Below, piece after piece: positions 16,444-25,396 of a DNA stretch of 64,000 bases. The stretch lies in NCBI GenBank assembly GCA_964425135.1, contig CAYRKW010000002.1, positions 1 to 64,000 on the forward strand, read 5' to 3'. Source of the DNA: CAYLLD01 sp964425135 (GTDB taxonomy: Bacteria; Pseudomonadota; Alphaproteobacteria; Rhodobacterales; Rhodobacteraceae). The notes under the pieces are model-generated. The model was not told the DNA's origin. It ran no database searches and saw only the letters and a program-made list of their open reading frames with translations. Both the position numbers and the translations under genes were made by a program. Each line of letters begins with the position of its first letter. Within the stretch, counting starts at the first letter, position 1.

Positions 16444-16767
16444 ATGTTGAGTTTGAGGTGCCCGTGTTGCGGTGTGCTGGCCGAAGAGACCGAGTTTGAG
16501 CCGGGCGGGGAGGCGCATATCTCGCGTGCCTCGGTAGATGAGGGCGATGAGGATTTCGCGGCGTATCTTTTTGAGCGCAAGAACCCGCGCGGTGTGCATT
16601 TTGAGCGGTGGCGACATTCTTATGGCTGCGGCAAGTGGTTTCATGCAGCGCGCTGCACGGCGAGCCTTGAGGTCTTCGGGACGTATTCCGCGCAGACGCT
16701 AGAGCCGCCTACGGATGTTATCGCTGCGATCAAAGCGCGCCGTCCTGAGTGGGAGCTGTCGTCATGA
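16444..16767 (+). CDS. soxD: Sarcosine oxidase, delta subunit
   Basis: Small zinc-binding subunit of heterotetrameric sarcosine oxidase. The 107-residue protein shows the pattern LRCPCCGVLAEETEFEPGGEA at the start and GCGKWFHAARC near residues 62-72; the Cys residues are the expected zinc ligands. ATG 16444 follows GAGGTGA at good spacing. It overlaps soxA by 4 nt. It is separated from soxB by the inserted gene, the repeat and an antisense microgene, so soxDAG may need its own promoter in 16244-16443 or depend on read-through. Confidence 0.93.
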   Translation: MLSLRCPCCGVLAEETEFEPGGEAHISRASVDEGDEDFAAYLFERKNPRGVHFERWRHSYGCGKWFHAARCTASLEVFGTYSAQTLEPPTDVIAAIKARRPEWELSS

Positions 16768-19700
16768 CGTCGCGTTTGGCTATGGGCGGGGCGTTGATCG
16801 ACCGCACAAAAGGCGTCTCCTTCACCTGGAACGGTCAGGTGATGCGCGGGTTTGCAGGAGATACGCTGGCCTCGGCGCTGCTCGCAAACGGTCAGACGCT
16901 TGTGGGGCGATCGTTCAAATATCACCGCCCGCGCGGAATTGTAGCCTCTGGTGCGGAAGAGCCCAATGCGCTCGTTGGGATTGGCGCTGGCGGACAGTTT
17001 GAGCCGAACCAGCGGGCGACCCATCAAGAGTTGTATGATGGTTTGAGCGCGACTTCGCAGAACCATTGGCCGTCGCTCGACTTTGATGTGGGCGCGATCA
17101 ATGCCGGGCTGTCGAAGTTCTTTCCGGCCGGGTTCTACTATAAGACGTTCATCCATCCGCGCGCGGCGTGGAAGCATCTGTTTGAGCCGGTCATTCGCAA
17201 ATCGGCGGGGCTTGGCAAGGCGCCAACAGAGCCGGATGCGGATCGCTATGAGTATTTCTATGCGCATGTGGATGTTCTGGTTGTTGGTGGCGGGATTGGC
17301 GGGCTGCAAGCGGCGCTGGTTGCGGGTCGGTCGGGCGCACGTGTGCTGCTGGTCGAGCAAAGCGCGCAATTTGGCGGGCGGGCGCTGGTTGATGATGTGG
17401 ATATCGACGGCCTTGAGGGGCCTGACTGGATCGAAACGGCCGTGGCAGAGTTGCAAGCGCTGCCCAATGTGACCCTGCGCCGCCGTATGATGGGCGCGGG
17501 CGTTTATGACCATGGATATGTGCTGGGCTATGAGCGTTTGGGCGATCACGGTGCCGGGCCCGAAGGCCCGCGTCATCGTTTGTGGCGCATAAGGGCGCAG
17601 CGTGTCATTGCCGCGACGGGCGCGTTGGAGCGTCCTTTGGCATTTGCCGGAAATGATGTGCCGGGTGTGATGCTGGCTTCAGCGGTGCGGGATTATCTGA
17701 GCCTTTATGGTGTGTCCTGCGGGGATCGCACGGTTGTTGTGACCAATAATGATGATGGCTATCGGACGGCAATTGCGCTCAAAGCCGCTGGGTTGGATGT
17801 GCCTGCTGTTGTCGATTCGCGGCCCAAGGCGGATGGCCCGCTGGTGCGCGAAGTGCGGGCGGTGGGCGTTCGTGTCCTCACGGGCACGGGCATCGCAAGC
17901 GTGAAGGGACGCAAATTCGTAGAGGGCGTGGTGCTTTGTGCGCAGGCGGGCGAGGGCGCGCCGCTCGAAGAGATTGCCTGCGATTGCGTCGCCATGTCCG
18001 GCGGGTGGTCGCCCGTTGTGCATCTGTGGTCCCATTGTGGTGGCAAGTTGAAATGGAATGAGGAAACCGCCTGCTTTATGCCAGACCTTGATCGCCCTCC
18101 CTTAGGGGCGGATGGTCAGGGTTTTGTCCTGACGGCGGGTTCGGCAAGCGGGTATTTCAACAGCAGCGATGCGATGCGGGATGCGCATTATGAGGCGCTA
18201 CGAGCCGTGAGCGATATTGACCGCGAGCAACCGCTTGATGCGGTTCCCGATGTCGCTGTGCCGGAAGAGGAACCGATGCGGCCTGTGTGGATCATGCCGG
18301 ACGGGGCCAAGCAAAAGCTGCGCGCCAAAGCCTTTCTCGATTTTCAGAACGATGTGAAGGTCGTGGATGTGCAACTTGCGGCGCAGGAGGGGTATACTTC
18401 GGTGGAGCATACCAAGCGCTACACCACGTTGGGGATGGCGACGGATCAGGGGAAATTGTCGAATATCAACGGGTTGGCGATTTTGGCCGGGGCATTGAAC
18501 GCGCCGATCCAAAACGTGGGTACGACGACGTTCCGCCCGCCCTACACGCCGATTTCGATGGGCGCTGTGGCGGGTGAGGCGCGGGGGGCACTGTTCAAGC
18601 CAACGCGCAAGACGGCGATGGATGGCTGGCTCGATGAAAATGGCGCGCATTGGGAGCCTGTGGCTGACTGGCGGCGTCCCTATGCGATTTGCCGCGATGG
18701 TGAGAGCGTTAAGGACGCGGTGACGCGCGAGATATTGAACACGCGCGAGGCGGTTGGGCTGCTCGATGCTTCCACTTTGGGCAAGATCATCGTCAAAGGG
18801 CCGGATGCGGGCAAATTCCTCGATTTGATGTACACGAACATGATGTCGAGCCTGAAAGTCGGGCGCTGCCGATATGGCTTGATGTGCAACGACAACGGCT
18901 TTTTGTTTGATGATGGCGTCGTGCTGCGGCTCGATGAGGAGACATTCCTGTGCCACACGACGTCCGGCGGTTCTGATCGCGTGCATGGCTGGTTTGAAGA
19001 GTGGTTGCAGACCGAGTGGTGGGACATGCAGGTCTATACGGCTAATGTCACCGAGCAATTTGCGCAAATCGCAGTCGTGGGGCCAAAAGCGCGTGCAGTT
19101 CTGGAGGCGCTGGGCGGGGCGGATGTGTCCAAGGAAGCGCTACCTTTCATGGGATTTGTGGATGCTGAGCTGGCTGGGTTCAAAGCGCGGATCATGCGTA
19201 TCTCGTTTTCGGGTGAGTTGAGCTATGAGATCGCTGTTGACGCGGGGCAGGGGCTTGAATTCTGGCTCAAATGTCTGGAGGCGGGGGCCGAGTTTGACAT
19301 TCAACCTTACGGGACAGAGGCGCTGCACGTGATGCGGGCCGAGAAGGGCTTCATCATGATTGGTGATGAAACCGATGGCACGGTGACGCCTCAGGATCTG
19401 GGGCTAGATTGGGCGGTTTCGAAGAAGAAAAGAGATTTTATCGGCAAACGGGCGCAGATGCGGTCTGATCTGGTGCGCACGGATCGCAAGCAATTGGTCG
19501 GGCTGGAAACGCTTGAGCCGGAGACCGTGCTGCCTGATGGGGCGCATGCGGTCGAAGGAGAGAAGTTGGCGAACGGGATGGAGAATATGATCGGGCATGT
19601 TACCTCGACCTATTTCTCGCCAACGCTAGGCCGCTCAATCGCAATGGCGCTGATCAAGAGCGGATCGACGCGGATGGGCCAGGAGTTGCGCTTTCCTGTC

Positions 19701-19778
19701 GAAGGTGGGCGCGTGATCAAAGCGCGTGTGGTTGATCCGGTTTTCCTAGACAAGGATGGAGCGCGGCAAGATGTCTGA
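16764..19778 (+). CDS. soxA: Sarcosine oxidase, alpha subunit
   Basis: Large subunit (1004 residues) that binds NAD+ and tetrahydrofolate. In order it has an N-terminal ferredoxin-like domain with FTWNGQVMRGFAGDTLASAL, a dinucleotide-binding motif VVGGGIGGLQAALVAGRSGA near residue 172, a second nucleotide-binding region, and from about residue 610 a GcvT-like aminomethyltransferase domain (GLLDASTLGKIIVKGPD; SFSGELSYEIAV). ATG 16764 overlaps the soxD stop. soxG overlaps its end by 8 nt, as expected for soxBDAG. Confidence 0.95.
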   Translation: MTSRLAMGGALIDRTKGVSFTWNGQVMRGFAGDTLASALLANGQTLVGRSFKYHRPRGIVASGAEEPNALVGIGAGGQFEPNQRATHQELYDGLSATSQNHWPSLDFDVGAINAGLSKFFPAGFYYKTFIHPRAAWKHLFEPVIRKSAGLGKAPTEPDADRYEYFYAHVDVLVVGGGIGGLQAALVAGRSGARVLLVEQSAQFGGRALVDDVDIDGLEGPDWIETAVAELQALPNVTLRRRMMGAGVYDHGYVLGYERLGDHGAGPEGPRHRLWRIRAQRVIAATGALERPLAFAGNDVPGVMLASAVRDYLSLYGVSCGDRTVVVTNNDDGYRTAIALKAAGLDVPAVVDSRPKADGPLVREVRAVGVRVLTGTGIASVKGRKFVEGVVLCAQAGEGAPLEEIACDCVAMSGGWSPVVHLWSHCGGKLKWNEETACFMPDLDRPPLGADGQGFVLTAGSASGYFNSSDAMRDAHYEALRAVSDIDREQPLDAVPDVAVPEEEPMRPVWIMPDGAKQKLRAKAFLDFQNDVKVVDVQLAAQEGYTSVEHTKRYTTLGMATDQGKLSNINGLAILAGALNAPIQNVGTTTFRPPYTPISMGAVAGEARGALFKPTRKTAMDGWLDENGAHWEPVADWRRPYAICRDGESVKDAVTREILNTREAVGLLDASTLGKIIVKGPDAGKFLDLMYTNMMSSLKVGRCRYGLMCNDNGFLFDDGVVLRLDEETFLCHTTSGGSDRVHGWFEEWLQTEWWDMQVYTANVTEQFAQIAVVGPKARAVLEALGGADVSKEALPFMGFVDAELAGFKARIMRISFSGELSYEIAVDAGQGLEFWLKCLEAGAEFDIQPYGTEALHVMRAEKGFIMIGDETDGTVTPQDLGLDWAVSKKKRDFIGKRAQMRSDLVRTDRKQLVGLETLEPETVLPDGAHAVEGEKLANGMENMIGHVTSTYFSPTLGRSIAMALIKSGSTRMGQELRFPVEGGRVIKARVVDPVFLDKDGARQDV

Positions 19779-20307
19779 TGTGGAGCGTCAAGAAACGCGC
19801 GGGATGATCACGCTGCGCGGTGATTTGGGATCTGAGGCGCTGCGGGGGGTCTTGCGTCAGATATGTGATCTGGATGTGCCTGGGGTGAGGCGGGTCAGTT
19901 TTGGTGCCGGGATTGCGGCGGTTTGGATGTCGCCCGATGAGCTGTTGATCACCTGCGCCTATGATAGCGCGGCTGAACTGGTGGCGGCGTTCGATGCGGC
20001 GATGAAGGGCCAGCATTTTCTGTCTGTGAATGTCTCGGATGCGCGCGCAGTGTTTACGCTTGCGACGCAGCGCGCGCGGGAGACCATCGCGAAAGGCGCG
20101 CCGGTTGATATGAGTGCTGATGCGTTTGGTGTCGGTGACGTGCGCCGGTCGCGTCTGGGTCAGGTGGCTGCGGCGTTCTGGATGCGGGAGGATGCGGCGA
20201 TTGAGTTGGTGTGCTTCCGCTCTGTCAGTGAATTTGTTGAGGCGTGGCTGACGACGGCGGCAGCGCCGGGGGCTGTTGTTGGATACTTCAATTCCGATAG
20301 CCAGTAA
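19771..20307 (+). CDS. soxG: Sarcosine oxidase, gamma subunit
   Basis: The 178-residue protein shows the SoxG pattern: ITLRGDLG near residue 13, AVWMSPDELLI near residue 50, and a GcvT-like fold with SRLGQVAAAFWM and ELVCFRSVSEFVEAWL. It completes the heterotetramer. The ATG at 19771 is used because GGAG lies 9 nt upstream; a 5-residue longer frame exists. It overlaps soxA by 8 nt and is followed by a terminator hairpin at 20313-20334. Confidence 0.9.
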   Translation: MSDVERQETRGMITLRGDLGSEALRGVLRQICDLDVPGVRRVSFGAGIAAVWMSPDELLITCAYDSAAELVAAFDAAMKGQHFLSVNVSDARAVFTLATQRARETIAKGAPVDMSADAFGVGDVRRSRLGQVAAAFWMREDAAIELVCFRSVSEFVEAWLTTAAAPGAVVGYFNSDSQ

Positions 20308-20312
20308 GACAA

Positions 20313-20334
20313 AGCCCGGTCGTCAAACCGGGCT
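20313..20334 (+). terminator. Terminator of the sox operon
   Basis: AGCCCGGT-CGTCAA-ACCGGGCT hairpin (20313-20334) followed by the T-containing GCTTCTCGTT, 6 bp after the soxG stop and between two convergent genes. Confidence 0.7.
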
Positions 20335-20364
20335 GCTTCTCGTTCAAAACTCAGGTGTAGTGGC

Positions 20365-20937
20365 TTATTTATTCCACGTGCGGACGGGGCCGCAATCGAC
20401 GTGGATGAAGCCCGAGCGACGATATTTCCCGACACCGCCCGAATTACAGGCGCGCGCAGCGGCCGCCATTTGGTTCACAGAGCGCGAGCGCATACGAAGA
20501 TCTGCTGCCATACCCTTGATGTGATAGGATTTGCTCGCAACACCGCGCGAATTCTTCCGCAACATGGCGTTGGTTTTCGGGCTGCGGTAGCCGGACAGCA
20601 GATTGAACGGCTCGTTGGTTTCGAGCAGCTGCTGCGTCGCGGAAATGATGTTTATGTTGCGCGCGTCGTAATTGATCGTCTCTTCGCGGCGCCAATCGCG
20701 CATGAACCAGTTAATTTCAGCGAGGGCTTCTTTGATGTAATCGCCTTCGATCCAGTAGATCGTGTCCAGCATTTCGCCGGTGCGTTGCGAATACATTTTG
20801 ATGCGGCGCACGTCGCCTGCACCCTTCAGAAACCCGAAAACACTTGAATACGCTGGGGCTGCTGAAACCGCCGCCAATCCTGTCAGTCCTGTCAAAAGGC
20901 CGCGACGGGAAAGACCCCGTGTGTCGTCTCTTGTCAT
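20365..20937 (-). CDS. DUF882 / YcbK-like peptidoglycan endopeptidase
   Basis: A 190-residue exported protein. The N-terminus GLSRRGLLTGLTGLAAVSAAPAYS is a twin-arginine (Tat) signal. The rest matches the DUF882/M15A peptidase family: FNLLSGYRSPKTNAMLR, SYHIKGMAADLRM and SGFIHVDCGPVRTW supply the metal-binding His/Asp/His set. Relatives (MepK) cleave peptidoglycan cross-links. It is divergent from an L,D-transpeptidase gene, a pairing that suggests shared handling of cross-links. Confidence 0.88.
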   Translation of the reverse strand: MTRDDTRGLSRRGLLTGLTGLAAVSAAPAYSSVFGFLKGAGDVRRIKMYSQRTGEMLDTIYWIEGDYIKEALAEINWFMRDWRREETINYDARNINIISATQQLLETNEPFNLLSGYRSPKTNAMLRKNSRGVASKSYHIKGMAADLRMRSRSVNQMAAAARACNSGGVGKYRRSGFIHVDCGPVRTWNK

Positions 20938-21064
20938 GCTCTGCCTCGTCGTCCCAATTCGTGCTCGTTGTGTGATCCGTTATCTTAGTGGCCACATTTA
21001 GACATGGTTATCGCACAAACCCTGGCGTCTTCCAAGTCATAGAATCACACTGCACAGCCCCACT

Positions 21065-21164
21065 NNNNNNNNNNNNNNNNNNNNNNNNNNNNNNNNNNNN
21101 NNNNNNNNNNNNNNNNNNNNNNNNNNNNNNNNNNNNNNNNNNNNNNNNNNNNNNNNNNNNNNNN
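21065..21164. other. Assembly gap of 100 N
   Basis: Placeholder gap covering the 5-prime end of the L,D-transpeptidase gene; real length unknown. Confidence 0.99.
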
Positions 21165-22658
21165 CTTGAGGCACAGTCCGATGTATCGCGAGTTGCGGCG
21201 CGTTTTTATAAGGATCGCAATTTCGAGCCGTATTGGTTTGGAGATGATGCACGCCTTGCCGCGCTGTTTGATCTGATTGAGCGCGCAGGGGAACACGCCT
21301 TGCCGTTGGCCAGTTACAATGTTGCGGCACTGCGAGATCAGGTCGCGACTGCGCAGTCTGATGACGCGCGTGTGCGGGTTGAGTTGCTGCTGACGCAGAC
21401 CTTTGTTGATTACGCGCAAGACCTCAATTCGGGCGTAATCAACCCAAAAGATGCGGACCCCGAAATTCAGTTTCGCCCGCAGGTCTGGTCCAGCGATACG
21501 ATTATGCAACGCGCTTCGCTTGCGCCGTCTCTCAGCGATTTTGCGCAAACATTGATGCCGCAATCTGGCGTTTATGCCCGGCTTGTTGAAGAGAAAAAGC
21601 GGCTTGAGGCGATTGTGATATCGGATGGCTGGGGCGCAGAGGTTCCTGCCAATGCGACGCTGCGTCCGGGCCGGACAAGCAAATCGGTCACCGCTCTGCG
21701 CGCACGGCTGGAGCGGATGGGATACGGTCCGCTTGGCGATAGTCCCGTCTATGACGAGCAGATGGTGATGATGGTCAAGCTGGTGCAGAGCCGCTTTGGC
21801 CTGAACACGGATGGCGTTGCGGGGCCGGGAACGCTGGGCGCGGTGAATGTAAGTGCGCGGCAAAGATTGCAGCAGGTTATCGTAAATCTGGAACGCGAGC
21901 GTTGGCTGGTGCGCGATCGTGGCACGCGGCATATCATGGTCAATATGGCAGATCAGATGATGGCGGTGATCGATGACGGTGAGCCGACATTTACCTCACG
22001 CGTTGTCATTGGTCGGAATCGAAATGATCTGCGGACGCCCGAGTTTTCGCATCAAATGACCCATCTGATCGTGAACCCGTTCTGGCATGTGCCGCGTTCG
22101 ATTGCCGAGCGTGAATATCTGCCGCTTTTGCAGCAGGATCCACTGGCGCTGCGCAAGCGCGGGTTGTGGCTCTTGAACCGCAAGGGGCAGCGGTTGAATA
22201 CCGAAGGAGCGGATTTCAACGTCTATTCCGAGGCGAATTTTCCGTTCTTGATCAAGCAGCCTCCGGGTGGGCGGAATGCCTTGGGCCGTGTGAAATTCAT
22301 GTTCCCGAACCGGAACAATATTTACCTGCATGACACGCCGGCAAAGTCTTTGTTTGTGAAGGATCGGCGGGCCTACAGCCACGGGTGTATCCGTGTGCAG
22401 CGCCCGTTTGATCTGGCCTATCACCTGATGCGGCCGCAGTTCAAAAACCCAGAGGCGACCTTCACGTCGCTGTTAAAAAAGGGCACGGAGAAGCAGGTGA
22501 ATTTGGAAACGCCGGTTCCGATTTATCTCAGCTACAACTCCGCCTGGGTCACCGGCGATGGCGTCGCGCATTACCGTGCGGATGTCTATGGCCGGGACAA
22601 GCACGTCTATCGCGCGCTGGAGCGGGCCGGTGTTAAACTGCAGGCGCTTGAGGGATAG
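21165..22658 (+). CDS. L,D-transpeptidase (YcbB-like), 5-prime end lost in gap
   Basis: Periplasmic enzyme forming 3-3 peptidoglycan cross-links. The visible 497 residues contain an N-terminal YcbB-type scaffold (ARFYKDRNFEPYWFGD), a peptidoglycan-binding repeat (SVTALRARLERMGYG...GVAGPGTLGAVN) and a YkuD catalytic domain with YSHGCIRVQRP; Cys is the nucleophile. The signal peptide and start should lie in the 100-N gap. The frame stays open leftwards to 20988, but the translated piece there does not look like a signal peptide. The DUF882 gene is divergent. Confidence 0.9.
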   Translation, partial: LEAQSDVSRVAARFYKDRNFEPYWFGDDARLAALFDLIERAGEHALPLASYNVAALRDQVATAQSDDARVRVELLLTQTFVDYAQDLNSGVINPKDADPEIQFRPQVWSSDTIMQRASLAPSLSDFAQTLMPQSGVYARLVEEKKRLEAIVISDGWGAEVPANATLRPGRTSKSVTALRARLERMGYGPLGDSPVYDEQMVMMVKLVQSRFGLNTDGVAGPGTLGAVNVSARQRLQQVIVNLERERWLVRDRGTRHIMVNMADQMMAVIDDGEPTFTSRVVIGRNRNDLRTPEFSHQMTHLIVNPFWHVPRSIAEREYLPLLQQDPLALRKRGLWLLNRKGQRLNTEGADFNVYSEANFPFLIKQPPGGRNALGRVKFMFPNRNNIYLHDTPAKSLFVKDRRAYSHGCIRVQRPFDLAYHLMRPQFKNPEATFTSLLKKGTEKQVNLETPVPIYLSYNSAWVTGDGVAHYRADVYGRDKHVYRALERAGVKLQALEG

Positions 22659-22787
22659 GACCGCTCACCCAACTTCGAAGGTGATGCGGGGAGGCGCTTT
22701 CGAGATAATCGGGAGCGCCTTTTGCTATCCGAGCGAGGGTAAGCGATCCGCTTGTTTTCACAGGGCGCGGGCGTATATGACACTTCC

Positions 22788-23879
22788 ATGAGGTACTCGA
22801 TTGAGCAAATAGCCCAGGCGCTTGGGGCGAGGGCGCAAGGCAATGCCGACCTGAAGGTCGCAGCACCGCGCGAGCCGTCTGTTGCCGGGCCGGATGATCT
22901 TGCGCTGGCGATGGACAAGAAATTTGCCGATGCGCTCTCGAACGGTAAGGCGCGGGCGGCGGTCCTTTGGGATGGCGCGGATTGGCAGGCGCTGGGGCTG
23001 GAGGCGGCGATTTTCGTGACGCGGCCACGCTTTGCGATGGCGGGTGTGACGGGGCATTTCGCGATCCCGCGTGATCCGGGCGACGGCGTGCATCAAAGCG
23101 CTATCATAGACCCTGGCGCGCAGCTTCCGGCGGATGCGAGAATCGGGCCTTTTGTGATGATTGATGCGGGCGTGCGCATTGGCGATGGGGCCAAGATATT
23201 TTCGCATGTGACCATCGCGACCGGCGCGCGGATTGGCAGAAATTGCCTGATTTACGAAGGTGCGCGGATCGGGCCGGATGTCGTAATCGGGGATAATGTG
23301 ATTATCCATCCCAATGCGGTGATCGGCACGGACGGGTTTTCGTTTGTCACACCAGAAGCGGGCGCGATCGATGCGTTCAAGGCGGGCGCGGATGAGATTG
23401 CGCCGCAAAAGTCGCAGGATTTTGCGCGGATTGCCTCGCTCGGATCGGTACATATCGGCGATGACGTGGAAATCGGTGCGGGTGCGACTTTGGACCGGGG
23501 CACCATTCGGGACACAGTGATTGGACGGGGGAGCAAGCTCGATAATATGGTGCATATCGGGCATAATGTTCAGGTGGGAGAGACCTGTTTGCTGTGCGGT
23601 CAGGTCGGGATTGCAGGATCCTCGCAAATTGGCGACAGAGTTGTGCTTGGCGGGCAGGTTGGTGTAGCGGATCATGTTACCATCGGGTCCGATACGATGG
23701 TTGCGGGCAAGTCGGGCGTGTCGTCAAATGTGCCGCCCAATCGCGTTATGATGGGAAATCCCGCAATTCCAATGACTTCGAATGTCGAGAGCTACAAATT
23801 ATACCGACGTTTACCACGGTTGGCTACAAAAGTCGCAGACTTGCAGAAAACAGTTTCAAAACTATCTTCTAGCGAGTAG
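22788..23879 (+). CDS. lpxD: UDP-3-O-acylglucosamine N-acyltransferase
   Basis: Third step of lipid A synthesis: N-acylation from a 3-hydroxyacyl-ACP. The 363-residue protein has the LpxD N-terminal uridine-binding domain (YSIEQIAQALGARAQGN), a long left-handed beta-helix of hexapeptide repeats (about residues 105-320), NMVHIGHNVQVGE with the catalytic His near residue 250, and a C-terminal helix. ATG 22788 is chosen because the upstream extension is not family-like. Unusually, an acyl carrier protein and a ketoacyl synthase follow directly, rather than fabZ and lpxA. Confidence 0.95.
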   Translation: MRYSIEQIAQALGARAQGNADLKVAAPREPSVAGPDDLALAMDKKFADALSNGKARAAVLWDGADWQALGLEAAIFVTRPRFAMAGVTGHFAIPRDPGDGVHQSAIIDPGAQLPADARIGPFVMIDAGVRIGDGAKIFSHVTIATGARIGRNCLIYEGARIGPDVVIGDNVIIHPNAVIGTDGFSFVTPEAGAIDAFKAGADEIAPQKSQDFARIASLGSVHIGDDVEIGAGATLDRGTIRDTVIGRGSKLDNMVHIGHNVQVGETCLLCGQVGIAGSSQIGDRVVLGGQVGVADHVTIGSDTMVAGKSGVSSNVPPNRVMMGNPAIPMTSNVESYKLYRRLPRLATKVADLQKTVSKLSSSE

Positions 23880-23912
23880 ACGAACCCCAACGCCCTTTTA
23901 TCGAGGTAAGTG

Positions 23913-24176
23913 ATGACTGAAAGTATCCGTGACAAGGTTATACGGATCATCGCAGAACAGGCTTTTTTGGAACCCACAGACGTGGAGCCTGATGCGAGCC
24001 CGGAAGATTTGGGCATCGACAGCATGGGACTTGTTGAATCGGTCTTTGCAATCGAAGAAGCGTTCAACGTCTCCGTCCCCTTCAATGCCAACGAGCCCAG
24101 TCAAAGTGCATTTGACGTCTCGACTGTAGATGCCATTATCAGCGCAGTGGAAGATTTGGTCAGAACCAAAAACTAA
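23913..24176 (+). CDS. Acyl carrier protein
   Basis: An 87-residue acidic four-helix carrier with the phosphopantetheine site LGIDSMGLVE (Ser near residue 38). The ATG at 23913 follows GAGG by 6 nt; the GTG one codon upstream is less well placed. It is not the housekeeping acpP: it lacks the usual DSLDTVEL motif and lies outside the fabD-fabG-acpP-fabF cluster. It sits between lpxD and a ketoacyl synthase, suggesting a dedicated carrier, perhaps for a lipid A or other special acyl chain. That role is inferred from position. Confidence 0.88.
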   Translation: MTESIRDKVIRIIAEQAFLEPTDVEPDASPEDLGIDSMGLVESVFAIEEAFNVSVPFNANEPSQSAFDVSTVDAIISAVEDLVRTKN

Positions 24177-24187
24177 GGCGCTTATAC

Positions 24188-25396
24188 ATGCAACGCGTTG
24201 TGATTACCGGACAGGGTGCGCTCTGCGCACTTGGGCGCAATGCAGCGCAAATTCAGGCAGCTATGCGCGAGGGTGTTGACGGTGTTGCGCCGATGCAGTT
24301 TCGCGATGTCGAGCGGTTGAGCCATCAGTCGGGTGGTCAGATCAAGGGATATGTGCCTCAGGATATTTTCACGCGGCAGCAGATCGTGCTCTATGATGTT
24401 TTCACGCAGTTTGCTTTGCTCGCCGCTGAAGAGGCAATCGGGCAGGCGGGCTTGGAGATTGATGAGGCCGAGGCGCATCGTGCCGGTGCGATCTTGGGCA
24501 CCGCGGGCGGCGGATTGCAGACCCAGGATGAGAATTTCAAGATCGTCTATGAGGACGCCAAGAACCGCGTCCATCCGTTTGTTGTCCCGCGCTTGATGAA
24601 CAATGCGCCGGTTGGGCATATTTCGATGAAATACAACCTGCAAGGCCCGTCTTACACGGTCGCCACTGCCTGCGCGTCGTCAAACCATGCCATCGGGCAG
24701 GCCTTTCACATGATCCGCGCCGGGCTTGCGGATGTGATGATCACGGGCGGCTCGGAAAGCATGCTGTGCTTTGGCGGGATCAAAGCATGGGAGGGCCTTC
24801 GGGTGATGACGCGCGACAAATGTCGTCCGTTCTCGAAGAACCGGAGCGGCATGGTACAGGGCGAAGGGGCGGCTGTTTTTGTGCTGGAGTCGCTGGAGCG
24901 CGCTCAGGCGCGGGGTGCTGATATCATTGCGGAAATCGTCGGATTTGCGGCAACATCTGATGCGTCCGATATTGTGATGCCGAACCAGTTGGGTGCAGAG
25001 CGTGCCATGGCAGGCGCGCTGCGCGATGGTGGGATTAATCCGCAGGACGTGGGATATATCAACGCCCATGGCACCGGCACGTCGGCCAATGACCGCACCG
25101 AATGCGCGGCTGTGCGGACGGTATTTGGGGGTCATGCCGAAAAGTTGTCGATCTCATCCACGAAATCCATGCATGGGCATTTGATTGGCGGAACTGGCGC
25201 GGTGGAGCTTCTGGCGTGTCTTTTGGCCCTGCGCGAGGGGGTTGTTGCGCCCACGATTAATTACGAAGAACCGGACCCTGAGTGTGACCTTGATGTGGTG
25301 CCAAATACCGCCAAAGAACGCAAAGTGGATACGGTCCTAAGCAATGCGTTTGCCTTTGGCGGGTTGAATGCGGTGCTGGCGCTCAGATCGTTTTAA
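24188..25396 (+). CDS. Beta-ketoacyl-ACP synthase (FabF-type)
   Basis: A 402-residue thiolase-fold condensing enzyme. The Cys-His-His triad is seen in VATACASSNH (Cys near 161), NAHGTGTSAND (His near 294) and KSMHGHLIGG (His near 329). The other expected loops, including SNAFAFGGLNAVL at the C-terminus, are intact. It starts 11 bp after the stand-alone acyl carrier protein, which is probably its partner. A second, specialised FabF is more likely than the housekeeping copy given the lpxD-ACP context. Confidence 0.9.
   Translation: MQRVVITGQGALCALGRNAAQIQAAMREGVDGVAPMQFRDVERLSHQSGGQIKGYVPQDIFTRQQIVLYDVFTQFALLAAEEAIGQAGLEIDEAEAHRAGAILGTAGGGLQTQDENFKIVYEDAKNRVHPFVVPRLMNNAPVGHISMKYNLQGPSYTVATACASSNHAIGQAFHMIRAGLADVMITGGSESMLCFGGIKAWEGLRVMTRDKCRPFSKNRSGMVQGEGAAVFVLESLERAQARGADIIAEIVGFAATSDASDIVMPNQLGAERAMAGALRDGGINPQDVGYINAHGTGTSANDRTECAAVRTVFGGHAEKLSISSTKSMHGHLIGGTGAVELLACLLALREGVVAPTINYEEPDPECDLDVVPNTAKERKVDTVLSNAFAFGGLNAVLALRSF

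Noticed and set aside
16025..16450. 141-residue rightward frame starting at the displaced soxB end
   Set aside because: The ATG comes from the duplicated ATGG. The product has no membrane segment or family pattern, and the leftward 62-residue frame in the same place looks more protein-like.
21065..21164. Start of the L,D-transpeptidase at the TTA-rich region before the gap (frame open from 20988)
   Set aside because: The translated stretch before the N run is not a signal peptide and the gap length is arbitrary, so continuity of frame across it means nothing.
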